This document shows, one piece after another, positions 25,740-36,283 of a stretch of 64,000 bases of DNA; position 1 is the stretch's first letter, and each line of letters starts with the position of its first letter. Source of the DNA: Roseovarius albus (lineage in GTDB: Bacteria; Pseudomonadota; Alphaproteobacteria; Rhodobacterales; Rhodobacteraceae); assembly GCF_900172335.1 (NCBI RefSeq), contig NZ_FWFX01000001.1, forward strand, positions 186,001-250,000, written 5' to 3'. Made by a program: the position numbers and the translations under genes. Under the pieces are notes generated by a model. It was not told the DNA's origin. It was given only the letters and a program-made list of their open reading frames with translations, and made no database searches.

Positions 25740-26303
25740 ATGCCAAAGATCAATGGAAATGAAATTCGGCCGGGTAACGTGCTGGAACATAACGGTGGAT
25801 TGTGGAGCGCCGTAAAGGTCGATCACGTCAAACCGGGCAAGGGCGGCGCCTTTGCACAGGTCGAAATGCGCAATCTTCGCAATGGCTCAAAGCTTAACGA
25901 GCGTTTCCGCAGCGCCGACAAGGTTGAGCGTGTGCGTCTGGAGCAAAAAGATCAGCAGTTCCTTTATGAAGACGATGGAATGCTTATTTTTATGGACTCT
26001 GAGACATACGAGCAGATCCAATTGTCGGCCGAACTCTTGGGTGATCGCCGTCCATTCTTGCAAGATGGCATGACGATTGTTGTAGAGTTTCACGAAAACG
26101 AAGCTCTCAATGCGACCCTGCCGCAGAAGGTTACTTGCCGCATCGCAGAAACCGAGCCCGTGGTCAAAGGTCAGACCGCCGCGAACAGCTTCAAGCCTGC
26201 TGTTCTCGACAACGGCGTCAAGGTGATGGTGCCGCCATTTGTTGGCCAGGATGAAGACATCATCGTCAACACCGAGACCATGGAGTATTCCGAGCGCGCG
26301 TAA
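25740..26303 (+). CDS. efp: elongation factor P
   Basis: 187 residues, the normal length. It binds ribosomes stalled at polyproline and stimulates peptide bond formation. The modified lysine is Lys34 in the loop [16 protein letters not shown], as in bacteria using EpmA-type beta-lysylation. The C-terminal OB domains contain [19 protein letters not shown]. Start ATG at 25740. A strong terminator follows. Confidence 0.98.
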   Translation: MPKINGNEIRPGNVLEHNGGLWSAVKVDHVKPGKGGAFAQVEMRNLRNGSKLNERFRSADKVERVRLEQKDQQFLYEDDGMLIFMDSETYEQIQLSAELLGDRRPFLQDGMTIVVEFHENEALNATLPQKVTCRIAETEPVVKGQTAANSFKPAVLDNGVKVMVPPFVGQDEDIIVNTETMEYSERA

Positions 26304-26322
26304 ATGTCGCAGTCTTTGGAAC

Positions 26323-26347
26323 AAAAAGGGGGCAGCTGCCCCCTTTT
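26323..26347. terminator. bidirectional terminator between efp and the ygfZ-like gene
   Basis: A near-perfect palindrome (AAAAAGGGGGCAG / CTGCCCCCTTTTT) between convergent genes, with a T run on both strands. Confidence 0.9.
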
Positions 26348-27075
26348 TATGTCCGTTGTAACGTGGCGTCACCGGCCTGCATGTCACTGCTGGCGCGATC
26401 AAATCGCAGATAGGCAATCGCTTGGTCACCTGATTGGGTCAGCAAAGTACCCACGATTTTACCGTTTGCGGTGATGTCCGTACCTACCGGAGCAGCACCG
26501 TCGATTCGAACAGAGGCCAAACCTTTGCGCAATTCAGTCTTGTGTTTCATACGCGCAGTGACCTCTTGGCCAACATAGCAACCTTTCTTGAAGTCTACCC
26601 CGTTCAGGCGTTCAAACCCCATTTCGAGGATGTAACTGTCCGACGTTAGCTCGATTTCAGTTTCAGGAATGCACTGGGCCACCCGTATCGCGGCCCAATC
26701 GCTTCCATCATCACCTGCCTTCTCACCATAAAGCCGCCATCCCAGATCCGGGTGGCGCGGATCGCGCAGGGCACCGTCTGGGGCGGGTCCAGTCCCGCAG
26801 TATACATTTGTTTCGGTCTCGGAAATCTGCACTTCGGCACGCAATCGATACATGTTCAGCCGTTGCAGGAGAGAAGGTGCAAGCGCGCTGTCGACATCCA
26901 GCAGGATGCCGTCCTCGTCCTCGCGCAGGAAAAAGTCAGCCAAATATTTCCCCTGTGGTGTCAGCAGCGCAGCATAGACCAGCCCCTGACCAAGCTTATC
27001 AACATCATTGGTCACCAGCCCTTGAAGAAAGTCATGAGCGTCTTTGCCGCTTACTTTGAGGATCGTGCGTGTCAT
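26347..27075 (-). CDS. ygfZ: YgfZ/GcvT-domain folate-binding protein
   Basis: About 242 residues from the ATG at 27075. The family signature KGCYVGQEVTARMKHK is present; its Cys and the folate fold support assembly or repair of iron-sulfur enzymes such as MiaB. The N-terminus (FLQGLVTNDVDKLGQGLVYAA) and LLTPQGKYLADF are typical. Convergent with efp. Start assignment: an upstream ATG four codons earlier is possible. Confidence 0.88.
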   Translation of the reverse strand: MTRTILKVSGKDAHDFLQGLVTNDVDKLGQGLVYAALLTPQGKYLADFFLREDEDGILLDVDSALAPSLLQRLNMYRLRAEVQISETETNVYCGTGPAPDGALRDPRHPDLGWRLYGEKAGDDGSDWAAIRVAQCIPETEIELTSDSYILEMGFERLNGVDFKKGCYVGQEVTARMKHKTELRKGLASVRIDGAAPVGTDITANGKIVGTLLTQSGDQAIAYLRFDRASSDMQAGDATLQRT

Positions 27076-27140
27076 GGCTATTTCCATTCTTTTTACGCAT
27101 GTAATATAGGGTAGAGAACTGGGTACAACAGGGTTGCTGA

Positions 27141-27833
27141 ATGCGCGCGCCTCTTTCTGTCATTATTCCAACTTTAAACGCAGCGGACGCCCTTGAGAAT
27201 TCTCTGCCGATGTTGGCCGAAGGTCTGCAAACGGGCCTCATTCGGGAGTTGATCATTTCAGACGGCGGCTCGGGTGATGCTACATTGCAGATTGCGGATG
27301 CAGCGGGCGCAGTTGTTGTGAATGGCGCGCCGTCGCGTGGCGGGCAACTGCACCGAGGGGCACTGGCAGCATCTGGGGAATGGATGTTGTTTCTTCACGC
27401 AGATACTGTCCTACCGAATGGATGGGTCGAGCTGGTCGAACAACAATTTCGAAAATCCGCCCCTGCCTATTTTAAACTTCGTTTTGACCGCGTTGGAATG
27501 CGGCCCTCCCTGGTGGCAGCATGGGCCAACTTTCGCGCGCGGGCCTTGGGACTGCCCTATGGTGATCAGGCCTTGCTGATATCACGACATGATTATGCCA
27601 CTGCGGGTGGGTACCCTGACATTCCATTAATGGAGGATGTGGCGCTTGTGAGATCACTGCCCAAGATTACAGCGATGCCTGCCTCTGTTACTACCAGTGC
27701 CGCCAGATATGAGCGAGAGGGTTGGCTGCGACGGGGTGGGCGAAATCTATCATTGTTGATGCGCTATCTGTCTGGGGCGGATCCGAATGATTTGGCGCGC
27801 CGGTACGGGGGTGACCTTAGAACCAGGGTTTGA
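27141..27833 (+). CDS. family 2 glycosyltransferase, TIGR04283 type
   Basis: 230 residues. It starts with SVIIPTLNAADALENSL and DGGSGDATLQIA (GT-A nucleotide site), then HADT as the DXD-equivalent. The later EDVALVRSL is typical of the TIGR04283 'transferase 2, rSAM/selenodomain-associated' group. Probable cytoplasmic face glycosyl transfer; the acceptor is unknown. Its last 17 bases overlap the convergent phosphatase gene. Confidence 0.85.
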   Translation: MRAPLSVIIPTLNAADALENSLPMLAEGLQTGLIRELIISDGGSGDATLQIADAAGAVVVNGAPSRGGQLHRGALAASGEWMLFLHADTVLPNGWVELVEQQFRKSAPAYFKLRFDRVGMRPSLVAAWANFRARALGLPYGDQALLISRHDYATAGGYPDIPLMEDVALVRSLPKITAMPASVTTSAARYEREGWLRRGGRNLSLLMRYLSGADPNDLARRYGGDLRTRV

Positions 27834-28500
27834 AGTTTGCTTCGAACTCTTTTTGCATCTGTTTGTCGTCGTATTCGGTTTTCACCCATTCCTCAAAACC
27901 AATCGGGCTTTGAGCATTGCGCGCCTCATAGCAATCCAGCAGGTAATCCAGAACGCCCGTGCGCGAACTTTTGATATGCACGTATTTGAAGCTGAGCATC
28001 TTGCGCGCTTCTGACACAGGCCGCCCTTCAATTTCCATCAGGTAGATGGCGGAGGCAAAACCAGCGCGATCAGCGCCCGATTTGCAATGCATGACAAAGG
28101 GCTTTTCGATTGTGCGAAAGGCGTCGATGACGGCCAAAATATCCTTTGGCGGGGCCGCTGTACGGGCGTGCAGGGTGCAGTTAACCAAAGTGAGGCCAAG
28201 CTGACGGCAGCTTTCTTCCTCAACCAGATAATGCGCAGCCCCAGCCGCACCACGCAGGTTCAGGATGCTTTTGATCCCCATGGCCTTGAGTTTGACAAAG
28301 CGTTCGTGCGTCGGCTGGTTCGAACGGTAGACCCCCGGTGCGACCTCAAAGAAGTTGGTCCAGAACTTACGCAGAACAGCGTGATCAAACCACATGTTAT
28401 AGATATGGGCGCGTCGGCGATTTTCAGGCGTCGACAGATCGGTGTTGTATGAGGCGCGCACACCTCGTTCCCAGTCTGCAATGCGCTTGAAAAGCTTCAT
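27817..28500 (-). CDS. dual-specificity / tyrosine phosphatase-like protein
   Basis: 227 residues with the Cys-X5-Arg signature HCKSGADRAG and a general-acid region earlier (VNCTLHARTAAPPKD). FEVAPGVYRSNQP and ILNLRGAAGAAHYLVEEE match the DSP/PTP family often named for bacterial tyrosine phosphatases acting on proteins or inositol phosphates. Convergent with the glycosyltransferase gene. Cytoplasmic. Confidence 0.88.
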   Translation of the reverse strand: MKLFKRIADWERGVRASYNTDLSTPENRRRAHIYNMWFDHAVLRKFWTNFFEVAPGVYRSNQPTHERFVKLKAMGIKSILNLRGAAGAAHYLVEEESCRQLGLTLVNCTLHARTAAPPKDILAVIDAFRTIEKPFVMHCKSGADRAGFASAIYLMEIEGRPVSEARKMLSFKYVHIKSSRTGVLDYLLDCYEARNAQSPIGFEEWVKTEYDDKQMQKEFEANFKPWF

Positions 28501-28647
28501 GATTTGTCACGCTCCGTCCGGTTGGCCGGGACGGGCCCGGTCGCATTCATTTAGTTGGGCTTGGACCAGATGACAAGACAGTGACACCTGATTGGCCCCA
28601 GTCGTGGCAGGCGTACAGTCCTGAGAGATTCTGACAGGAGAATACGC

Positions 28648-29841
28648 ATGAACCTTTCGCAAGGTCGATCCTATCTGGCAATACCGGGGCCGTCGGTCAT
28701 GCCGGATGAGGTATTGAACGCGATGCATCACGCCGCGCCCAACATTTATGGGAGTGCCCTGAATGATCTGGCAGCGAGTTTGGCACGTGACCTGAAGAAG
28801 GTAGCTCGCACCGAAGGCCAGGTCGCAATGTATATCAGCAATGGCCACGGCGCGTGGGAAGCGGCGCTCGCCAATCTTTTTACCCCGGGCGACAAAGTGT
28901 TGGTGCTGGCCACCGGCCGGTTCGGGCACGGTTGGGGAGAGATGGCCACGGCGCTTGGCTTAGAGGTTCAAGTAGAGGATTTCGGAAAGAGTTCCGCTGT
29001 GGATATGGATCGATTCCGCGCACTGTTACAGTCGGATTCCTCTCATGGAATCAAAGCGGTCCTTGTGCCTCATGTTGATACCTCAACCTCGGTTCGCAAT
29101 GACGTTGCCGCCATGCGCGCTACACTCGATGAATTGAAACACCCGGCGCTGTTTATGGTCGACTGTATCGCCTCACTGGGGTGTGACCGATTTGAGATGG
29201 ATGCCTGGGGTGTCGATGTGATGGTGTCGGCTTGCCAAAAGGGGCTGATGGTGCCGCCGGGGTTGGGCTTTGTGTTTTACAGCGATAAGGCAGCGGCCAT
29301 TCGGGCGTCAATGGAACGCGTCAGTAAATATTGGGATTGGCAACCTCGTTCTGATCCGAAAGTCTTCTATCAGTTCTTCGGGGGCACCGCCCCGACACAT
29401 CATATGTTCGGCCTGCGCAAGGCGCTGGACATGATCCTTGAGGAAGGGATGGAGCATGTCTGGAAGCGGCATGAAATGCTGGCGAATGCGATCTGGGCGG
29501 CTTGTAAAAAATGGTCAGATTCCAATGTATTATGGCTGAATGTTGATAAGATTGAAAGCCGCAGCAACGCGGTGACCTTGATCAACTTGAATGCTCCGGA
29601 TGGGGCGCGGGTGCGGGATTGGGTGGAACGGACCGCCGGGCTGACTTTGGGGATCGGGCTGGGGATGGAAAGCACCGAGGATCCGAATGCCGATGGCTAT
29701 TTCCGTATTGGACATATGGGGCACGTGAATGCTCATATGATCCTTGGGGTTCTGGGCACGATTGATGCGGCTTTGAAAGCCCTGGATATTCCACATGGCG
29801 AAGGCGCATTGGAAGCGGCAGCGCGCGAGTTATCTCGCTGA
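28648..29841 (+). CDS. class V aminotransferase (alanine/serine-glyoxylate type)
   Basis: 397 residues, fold type I PLP enzyme. SNGHGAWEAALANLF and TGRFGHGWGEMA are typical, and the PLP lysine is in SACQKGLMVPPG. The family converts serine or alanine with glyoxylate to hydroxypyruvate/pyruvate and glycine, as used in C1 and photorespiratory metabolism. AGGAG precedes the start. Its stop codon is one base from the stop of the convergent aminotransferase. Substrate uncertain. Confidence 0.88.
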   Translation: MNLSQGRSYLAIPGPSVMPDEVLNAMHHAAPNIYGSALNDLAASLARDLKKVARTEGQVAMYISNGHGAWEAALANLFTPGDKVLVLATGRFGHGWGEMATALGLEVQVEDFGKSSAVDMDRFRALLQSDSSHGIKAVLVPHVDTSTSVRNDVAAMRATLDELKHPALFMVDCIASLGCDRFEMDAWGVDVMVSACQKGLMVPPGLGFVFYSDKAAAIRASMERVSKYWDWQPRSDPKVFYQFFGGTAPTHHMFGLRKALDMILEEGMEHVWKRHEMLANAIWAACKKWSDSNVLWLNVDKIESRSNAVTLINLNAPDGARVRDWVERTAGLTLGIGLGMESTEDPNADGYFRIGHMGHVNAHMILGVLGTIDAALKALDIPHGEGALEAAARELSR

Positions 29842-29842
29842 T

Positions 29843-30946
29843 CTATTTGGCATTTTCCAAAGCGATGGGAAGAGCTTTCGCAAGGTGTTCAAGATCCGCC
29901 TCGCGGCCGCAGCTGATACGGATGCAGCGGTCTTGCGGGGCGACAAAGGGCATGCGGACGAAGACGCCTTGTTCGATCAAACCGCTGAGAACCTTGCGGG
30001 CAAAGTCACCGTCTACACCGCAATCAACAGTGACGAAGTTGGCGGCAGAGGGCAAGGCGGTCAGGCCGTTTTGGGCGGCAATGTCGGTAATGGCGGTCCG
30101 TGATTGTGAAACCTTTTCAATGGTTTGATTGATCCACTCTTGATCTTCCAGCGCTGCCATGGCTCCAGCTTGTGAGAGCAAGCACATGCCGAAATGATTG
30201 CGGATCTTGTCAAAGCTGCGGATGAGGTCAGCTGTGCCAATGGCATAGCCGACGCGTGCCCCGGCCATGCCGTAAGCCTTTGAAAAGGTGCGCATTCTGA
30301 TGACACGCGGATCATCTGTGCTGATTTCGGGGGACGTGCCTTCTGGGGCAAATTCAATGTAAGCTTCATCCAGCAAAAACAGGCAGTTCTCGGGCAGATC
30401 AGACAGCGCGGCGGTGATGTCCGCGCCCGGGTAAAATGTACCCATTGGGTTGTCAGGGTTGGCGAAATAGATCAGCTTGGCTTTTGCTGATTTAGATTTA
30501 TTAATAAGGGCTTGTATGTCTTCGTGGTCATCTTTGTAAGGGACTTTGTGGAGCTGCCCACCGTAGCCGGAGACGTGGTAGTTGAAGGTGGGGTAGGCGC
30601 CGTCGGAGGTGACGACGGGGTCGCCGGGGGAGATCAGCAGGCGGACAAGGTAGCCGAGCAAGCCGTCAATCCCTTCGCCGACGAGGATGTTTTCGGGGCC
30701 CACATTGTGATGTGCAGCCAAGGCGTGACGCAGGGCATGGCTATCAGGTTCGCCGTATTTCCAAATGTTATCAGCGGCTTGACGTATGGCTTCAAGTGCT
30801 TTGGGCGAAGGGCCAAAGATGTTTTCATTGGCCCCAAGGCGGGCCAAAAACGGTGCGCCGCGCTGCCGTTCCATCTGTTCGGGGGCGACAAAAGGCACCG
30901 ATGAGGGCAGGGATTCAATGAGTTTTGTGTAGCGTGGGCCGGTCAT
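29843..30946 (-). CDS. class I/II aminotransferase, histidinol-phosphate aminotransferase-like
   Basis: About 367 residues from the ATG at 30946 (MTGPRYTKLIESLP); a longer frame to 30979 would run into the TGGTAC cluster. ANPDNPMGTF and the PLP-lysine segment TFSKAYGMAGARVGYAIG define the HisC-like clade. It could act in histidine synthesis or as a broader aromatic/histidinol-phosphate paralogue. A clustered palindrome site lies 25-68 bp upstream. Convergent with the class V aminotransferase gene. Confidence 0.85.
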   Translation of the reverse strand: MTGPRYTKLIESLPSSVPFVAPEQMERQRGAPFLARLGANENIFGPSPKALEAIRQAADNIWKYGEPDSHALRHALAAHHNVGPENILVGEGIDGLLGYLVRLLISPGDPVVTSDGAYPTFNYHVSGYGGQLHKVPYKDDHEDIQALINKSKSAKAKLIYFANPDNPMGTFYPGADITAALSDLPENCLFLLDEAYIEFAPEGTSPEISTDDPRVIRMRTFSKAYGMAGARVGYAIGTADLIRSFDKIRNHFGMCLLSQAGAMAALEDQEWINQTIEKVSQSRTAITDIAAQNGLTALPSAANFVTVDCGVDGDFARKVLSGLIEQGVFVRMPFVAPQDRCIRISCGREADLEHLAKALPIALENAK

Positions 30947-30970
30947 GGTGATCCTTAAACGCAGAAAAAT

Positions 30971-31014
30971 TTGGTACAAGTGGTACCACTGGTACGCAGG
31001 TTTGGTACCAAATT
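30971..31014. promoter_or_regulatory. TGGTAC operator cluster upstream of the HisC-like gene
   Basis: Four TGGTAC words in 44 bp (30972, 30981, 30990, 31003). Two are completed to the palindrome TGGTACCA (30981-30988 and 31003-31010). The first three are exactly 9 bp apart. The whole block ends AATT-like on both sides, giving an outer inverted repeat (AATTTGGTAC...GTACCAAATT). Such clustered palindromes suggest a GntR- or LacI-like repressor site. Confidence 0.6.
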
Positions 31015-31040
31015 CTACAATTGGTTAAGCCGGTGTTAAG

Positions 31041-32243
31041 TCAGACCTGCAAAGCGCGCCGTTTGAGCAGCAAGGTTCCCACCGACAGCAGGCCAAAGAT
31101 GGCCATGGTGATCGGGATGGCACGGTGGCTGCCGTCAAACAGAACCGTGGCCAAAGCGGCCCCACCTGCACCCATCGCGGTCTGGATGGTGCTCATGAGT
31201 GAGGTAGCAAAGCCGGGCATCTCGCCTGCGGGTTCCAGCGCCAATGCAACAGAGGTCGGGTAGACCATGCCAAAGCAAAAGACATAGAGACAGACCACGC
31301 CCCAAAACAGGGGCAGGGTCGGCGTGGTCAGAGCGGAGACGACCGAGACCAGCGCGGCCAGTCCAAGCAACATCACGGACAAAGAGGTGATCCGGGCGAG
31401 CGGGACGGTCTTGAGCATTTGCCGGGCCGAGAGCGCGCCGCAGGTGTTGGCAAGGGCCGCGAGGGCGAAGAGCGAGCCAAACGCTTGTGGCGAGACGTGA
31501 TAGACGTTTTCGGTCAATACCGCGCCAACGGAGAGGATCGCGGCGTATCCAGCAAAGGCGAAGCTGCTGGCAACAACTGGGACGACATAAGCCGGGAGGG
31601 CGAAGAGTTGGCGCGAGGAGGCGGCGACAAAGGACCACGTGAAGCGATCCGGGCGGCGCTCGGTCATTGTCTCTTCGATCACAAAGATGGTGTAGGCGAG
31701 GAAGATCAGCCCTAGCAGGGTCAGCGCCCAGAAAATGGCACGCCATTCAAACAAGACCAGTAAGCCAGAGCCCAAGACCGGGGCAATCAGGGTGGCCACG
31801 GTCAGAATGGCGGTCAGGACGGTCAGGATGCGGGCGGCCTCGTTGCCGGAACTGACATCACGCACCATGGCGCGGGCAATCACTGGCGCACCGCCGGTAA
31901 GGCCCTGCAGGATGCGGCCCGCGATCAACACCTCGAAACTGGGGGCGAGGGCGCAGAGCAGGCTGGAGGCGGTGAAGCTGATGAGGCTGAGGATCAGGGC
32001 AAGGCGACGACCAAAGGCATCAGAGAACAGACCCCAGAGCATCATCCCGGCGGCATAGGCGAGGAAGTAGCTGCCCACCAGCATCGCGCCGAGGGATTCC
32101 TTAACGCCGAAAGAGCGGGCGATGACGCCGGTGGCGGGCAGGATGATGTCGATGGAAATGGCCGTCAGCGCGGTGATGCCGCCGAAAAAGATCAGGGCAT
32201 CGCCGCGCTGAAAAGCGTGCTTATCCTCGGAAGGCTCAGCCAA
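31041..32243 (-). CDS. Bcr/CflA-family MFS multidrug exporter
   Basis: About 400 residues with 12 hydrophobic helices. The MFS loop 2-3 motif is [19 protein letters not shown], and [18 protein letters not shown] is typical of the Bcr/CflA drug-resistance group. No ATG precedes the first helix; the best start is a TTG (complement of 32241-32243) inside the last codons of valS, so translation is probably coupled. Likely exports small toxic compounds or sulfonamide/bicyclomycin-type drugs; substrate unknown. Confidence 0.8.
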   Translation of the reverse strand: MAEPSEDKHAFQRGDALIFFGGITALTAISIDIILPATGVIARSFGVKESLGAMLVGSYFLAYAAGMMLWGLFSDAFGRRLALILSLISFTASSLLCALAPSFEVLIAGRILQGLTGGAPVIARAMVRDVSSGNEAARILTVLTAILTVATLIAPVLGSGLLVLFEWRAIFWALTLLGLIFLAYTIFVIEETMTERRPDRFTWSFVAASSRQLFALPAYVVPVVASSFAFAGYAAILSVGAVLTENVYHVSPQAFGSLFALAALANTCGALSARQMLKTVPLARITSLSVMLLGLAALVSVVSALTTPTLPLFWGVVCLYVFCFGMVYPTSVALALEPAGEMPGFATSLMSTIQTAMGAGGAALATVLFDGSHRAIPITMAIFGLLSVGTLLLKRRALQV

Positions 32244-35200
32244 TCTCGGCCAGCCGTTCAAGCGCGGCGCGCAGTTTGTCGGCCTCTTCCTCGCGCAGGG
32301 CAAGGTTTTCGCGTGCCTCGGCCACAACCTCATCCGGGGCGGAGGCCACGAATTTGGGGTTGTTCAACCGGCCACGCAGACCGCCAAGTTCTTTGTCGAG
32401 CTTGCCGATGTTTTTCTCAAGTCGGGCCTTTTCAGCGTCGACATCGATGATGTCTGCCAGCGGCAGGCCAAAGCTGCCGCCCTCAACCGCGATTGTGGCG
32501 CAGCCTTTAGGGAAGGCATCGGTTTTGCTGAGGCTGTCGATGCGGGCCAGGCGCTTGATCATCACTTCGTTGTTGTCCCACGCAGCCTGACCTGCGGCAT
32601 CCAGATCGGTGACCAGAACGGGAATGTACAGACCAACCGGCACATGCACCTGCGCGCGGGCGGAGCGGACAGATTCGATTAGATTGATGACCCAGTTCAT
32701 TTCACGGTCGGCGTCGGCATCGACCAGTTCGCTGCCGTAGGTGGGCCAGTCGGCGTGGATCAGCATTTTCTGACGCTCGCCCAGATTGCCCCAGAGCTCT
32801 TCGGTGATGAAGGGCATGATCGGGTGCAGCAGGATCAGGCATTGATCGATGACCCAGCCCATGGTGGCCTGGGTTTCAGCCTTCATCGCGTCGTCGCCAT
32901 CCAGCAGCAGGGGCTTGGACAGTTCGACATACCAGTCGCACACCTTGCCCCAGACAAAGGCGTAAAGCGCCTGTGCGGCATCGTTGAAGCGGTACTGCGC
33001 CATAGCGGCATCGACCACCTCGCGCACCTTTGCTGTTTCGCCCATAATCCACTTGTTTACGGTCGCTGTGGGGGTGGGCAGGGAGCCGTCGTTGCCAACC
33101 GCGCCGTTCATTTCGGCGAAACGGGCGGCATTCCATAGCTTGGTGCCAAAGTTGCGGTAGCCGGCGATACGCTGCATGTCGAGCTTGAGCACGCCGCCAA
33201 GTGCGGCCATGGCGGCCGAAGAGAAGCGCAGGGCGTCAGCGCCGTATTCGTCGATCACTTCGAGCGGGTCAACGACATTGCCGACGGATTTCGACATCTT
33301 CTTGCCTTTGGCATCACGCACAAGGCCGTGCAGGTAGACGGTGTCAAACGGGATTTCATCGACGACAGCCAGCTGCATCATCATCATCCGGGCGACCCAA
33401 AAGAACAGGATATCCTGACCGGTGACCAGCGTGGAGGTCGGGAAGTAGCGTTTGAGTTCATCCGTCTCTTCCGGCCAGCCCAGAGCGCCGATGGGCCAGA
33501 GGCCAGAGGAGAACCAGGTGTCGAGAACGTCGGGGTCGCGCCAGATGCCAACTTCGGTTCGCTCATCAAGACCTTTAGATGTTTGTCGGTCTTCTACTTC
33601 GTACAGGAAGTTCGGGTTATCGTCCCATCCAGCTTCATCGTAGTATTTCAATGCCTTGGCCAAAGCGTCTTCTGAGTTTGAAGCGCAGAAGGATTGAAGG
33701 TCATCACTTTCCCAGCTCAATTTCTCCCTATCGACGACGCCAGGCCCATACCACACCGGGATCTGGTGACCCCACCAGAGCTGGCGCGAGATGCACCAGG
33801 GCTCGATGTTTTCCAGCCAGTGGTAATACACCTTTTCGCCGCTTTCGGGCATGATTTTGACCCGGCCATCCTTGACCGCGTCCAGCGCGGGGCCAACGAT
33901 TTTTTCCGCATCGACAAACCATTGGTCTGTCAGCATCGGTTCGATCACAACCTTTGAGCGGTCGCCAAAGGGCTGCATGATCGGTTTGTTTTCGACGTAG
34001 GGCACGGTGACTTCGATCTCGTTGCCTTCGTCATCCTTTTGCGTCGCGGTCGTCATCACAGCGAGGCCCTCAGACGTGATTTGATCCACCACCAGTTTGC
34101 GCGCCTCGAACCGGTCAAGGCTGCGCAGGTCATCGGGGACGAGATTGATGGCGTCGGCCTCATTCTCGGACAGGGTTTGCTCGCCCTGCGCGACGGACAT
34201 GGCAATGGCGGCCGCCTCGGCATAGGGCGCGCCGTCAGTGCGCATGTGGCCGCGGGTGTCCATCAGGCGGTACATCGGGATGCCGCCGCGCTTGGCGACC
34301 TGATAGTCGTTGAAGTCATGCGCGCCGGTGATTTTCACGGCACCCGAGCCAAAATCCTTGTCCGGGTATTCATCGGTGATGATCGGGATCAGGCGGCGGT
34401 GTTCCTTTGGCCCGACCGGGATCTCAACGAGCTGGCCGACGATGGGCGCGTAGCGCTCGTCACTTGGGTGCACGGCCACCGCGCCGTCGCCCAGCATGGT
34501 TTCGGGGCGGGTGGTGGCGATGGAGATATAGTCGCGCTCTTCCGTGAGTGTGACGTTGCCGTCTTCGTCTTTCTCAACGTACGTATAGGTGGCCCCGCCC
34601 GCGAGCGGGTATTTGAAGTGCCACATGTGGCCGGGGGTGTCGATGTTTTCGACCTCGAGATCGGAAATCGCGGTTTCAAAATGCGGGTCCCAGTTGACCA
34701 GACGTTTGCCGCGATAGATCAGGCCCTTGTTGTACATGTCGACAAAGACTTTGATCACGGCGTCGTGGAAATTGGGCGCGCCGCTGTCTTTGTCTGGGTC
34801 GCCTGCCGCGCCGCCCATGGTGAAGGCCTCGCGCGACCAGTCGGCCGAAGCGCCGATGCGTTTCAGCTGGCCAATGATGGTGCCACGGGATTTGACCTTT
34901 TGCTGCCAGACGCGGTCGGTGAAAGCGTCGCGGCCCATCTCGCGGCGGGAAGGTTCGCCATTGGCGGCCATCTCGCGTTCGGTCACCATCTGGGTGGCAA
35001 TACCTGCGTGGTCGGTGCCGGGCTGCCAGAGGACATCATGGCCCTGCATGCGGTGCCAGCGAATGAGAATATCCTGCAGCGTGTTGTTGAAGGCGTGACC
35101 CATGTGCAGGGAGCCTGTCACGTTGGGCGGTGGGATCATGATGGAAAAATGGTCAGCACCGGGCTTGGCATTTGCCCCGGCTTTGAAGGCACCTGCTTGT

Positions 35201-35262
35201 TCCCAGGCCTCGTACAGGCGGGGTTCAGCTTCGGCTGCGTTAAAGGTCTTTTCCATTGCCAT
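32236..35262 (-). CDS. valS: valyl-tRNA synthetase
   Basis: 1008 residues. Class I signatures HMGH ([12 protein letters not shown]) and KMSKS ([13 protein letters not shown]) are present. The editing CP1 domain lies between, and the C-terminal coiled coil ([19 protein letters not shown]) closes the protein. It charges tRNA-Val in the cytoplasm. An alternative Met lies two codons in. The MFS gene starts inside its stop region. Confidence 0.97.
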   Translation of the reverse strand: MAMEKTFNAAEAEPRLYEAWEQAGAFKAGANAKPGADHFSIMIPPPNVTGSLHMGHAFNNTLQDILIRWHRMQGHDVLWQPGTDHAGIATQMVTEREMAANGEPSRREMGRDAFTDRVWQQKVKSRGTIIGQLKRIGASADWSREAFTMGGAAGDPDKDSGAPNFHDAVIKVFVDMYNKGLIYRGKRLVNWDPHFETAISDLEVENIDTPGHMWHFKYPLAGGATYTYVEKDEDGNVTLTEERDYISIATTRPETMLGDGAVAVHPSDERYAPIVGQLVEIPVGPKEHRRLIPIITDEYPDKDFGSGAVKITGAHDFNDYQVAKRGGIPMYRLMDTRGHMRTDGAPYAEAAAIAMSVAQGEQTLSENEADAINLVPDDLRSLDRFEARKLVVDQITSEGLAVMTTATQKDDEGNEIEVTVPYVENKPIMQPFGDRSKVVIEPMLTDQWFVDAEKIVGPALDAVKDGRVKIMPESGEKVYYHWLENIEPWCISRQLWWGHQIPVWYGPGVVDREKLSWESDDLQSFCASNSEDALAKALKYYDEAGWDDNPNFLYEVEDRQTSKGLDERTEVGIWRDPDVLDTWFSSGLWPIGALGWPEETDELKRYFPTSTLVTGQDILFFWVARMMMMQLAVVDEIPFDTVYLHGLVRDAKGKKMSKSVGNVVDPLEVIDEYGADALRFSSAAMAALGGVLKLDMQRIAGYRNFGTKLWNAARFAEMNGAVGNDGSLPTPTATVNKWIMGETAKVREVVDAAMAQYRFNDAAQALYAFVWGKVCDWYVELSKPLLLDGDDAMKAETQATMGWVIDQCLILLHPIMPFITEELWGNLGERQKMLIHADWPTYGSELVDADADREMNWVINLIESVRSARAQVHVPVGLYIPVLVTDLDAAGQAAWDNNEVMIKRLARIDSLSKTDAFPKGCATIAVEGGSFGLPLADIIDVDAEKARLEKNIGKLDKELGGLRGRLNNPKFVASAPDEVVAEARENLALREEEADKLRAALERLAEIG

Positions 35263-35386
35263 TTTTCGTACTCGTCTTTGCGCTCATCAGGTGTTGTGCC
35301 TGCTGTAGCGAATGTGCAGCATGAGGGGAAGGGTTTTGGAGCCTGTTGCGGCAGACCTGGGCCGGATTGTGAGGGAGTTGGCGCAG

Positions 35387-36124
35387 ATGAGTGGACAAAT
35401 CGCACAAAAGCCGCCGTCGGTGTTGGCGTTGTTTTTGAAAATGGGCGGCTGGTTTGTACTGGCGCTGGGCGGGTTGATCCTGCTTTTCAGCGTGGTCGGG
35501 CAGAACAACTTCAAAACAGCAGAGCGGTTTGAGAGCGAAGGCCTGATGGCGCAGGCGGAAGTGGTCAAGAAATACACCAGCGAACATCGAGAACCCGATG
35601 GCGATATCGAGATCACCTATCGTCTGGTGGTGCAATTTACGCCTACCGGGAGCGATGTGGTGACGGTGGATCGTTCTGCGCCAAAGTCGATTTATGACAA
35701 TGTGGAAGAAGGTGGGCGGGTCAAACTGTTCTATCTACCGAACCAGCCCAAGAAAGTGGAGCTTGTGCGTGGGGCCAGCCGTGCGGGGGCGACGTTTTTG
35801 TCACGGCTCAGTCTGGTGCTGGGGATCGTCTGGCTGGGTGCACTGTGGGTGGTCGGCCGTTGGGCCGTTGCGGGCGTGCGCGCACGCCGGTTTGGCAGGC
35901 GCGAAGAGGCGCTGGTGTCCGGGGTCAAACAAAGCCTGCTGACCATCAATGGGCGCCCGAGATTCCGACTGGTCTGGGTGGATTCACAGGGGCGCGAGGG
36001 GGTGAGCCTGCTGCACCTGTGGCCGGAGGTGGAGCACTACAAGGCGGGCGACCGCGTCGGGATTTACCATGGGATCAAATGGACCTGGTGGGTTGGGGAT
36101 ATTGGAGAGCGGACGGGGATGTGA
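35387..36124 (+). CDS. DUF3592-type membrane protein
   Basis: About 245 residues from the ATG at 35387, preceded by AGGGAG; the upstream ATG at 35312 adds residues without membrane or conserved character. Two helices flank a soluble domain: VLALGGLILLFSVVG and FLSRLSLVLGIVWLGALWVVG. The TAERFESEGLMAQAEVVKKY region and the repeat of similar text suggest the DUF3592 fold. Role unknown. Divergent from valS. Confidence 0.65.
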   Translation: MSGQIAQKPPSVLALFLKMGGWFVLALGGLILLFSVVGQNNFKTAERFESEGLMAQAEVVKKYTSEHREPDGDIEITYRLVVQFTPTGSDVVTVDRSAPKSIYDNVEEGGRVKLFYLPNQPKKVELVRGASRAGATFLSRLSLVLGIVWLGALWVVGRWAVAGVRARRFGRREEALVSGVKQSLLTINGRPRFRLVWVDSQGREGVSLLHLWPEVEHYKAGDRVGIYHGIKWTWWVGDIGERTGM

Positions 36125-36283
36125 AAGCCCCACTTTGAGCGCGGCCAGTGGCTTTTACAGCCACAGATTCAAGTTTGAAGCGGTTTCGATAGCTGTTAGG
36201 CCCTCTCTATTCTGAACGATATTTCCACAAGGGATGCTTTCAAGCGCTTTTGCGAGACTGCTATCAGGTAGATTCAAGGTCTT

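Noticed and set aside
34039..35532. 497-codon plus-strand ORF opposite valS
   Set aside because: No recognisable motif; valS on the other strand is certain over this stretch.
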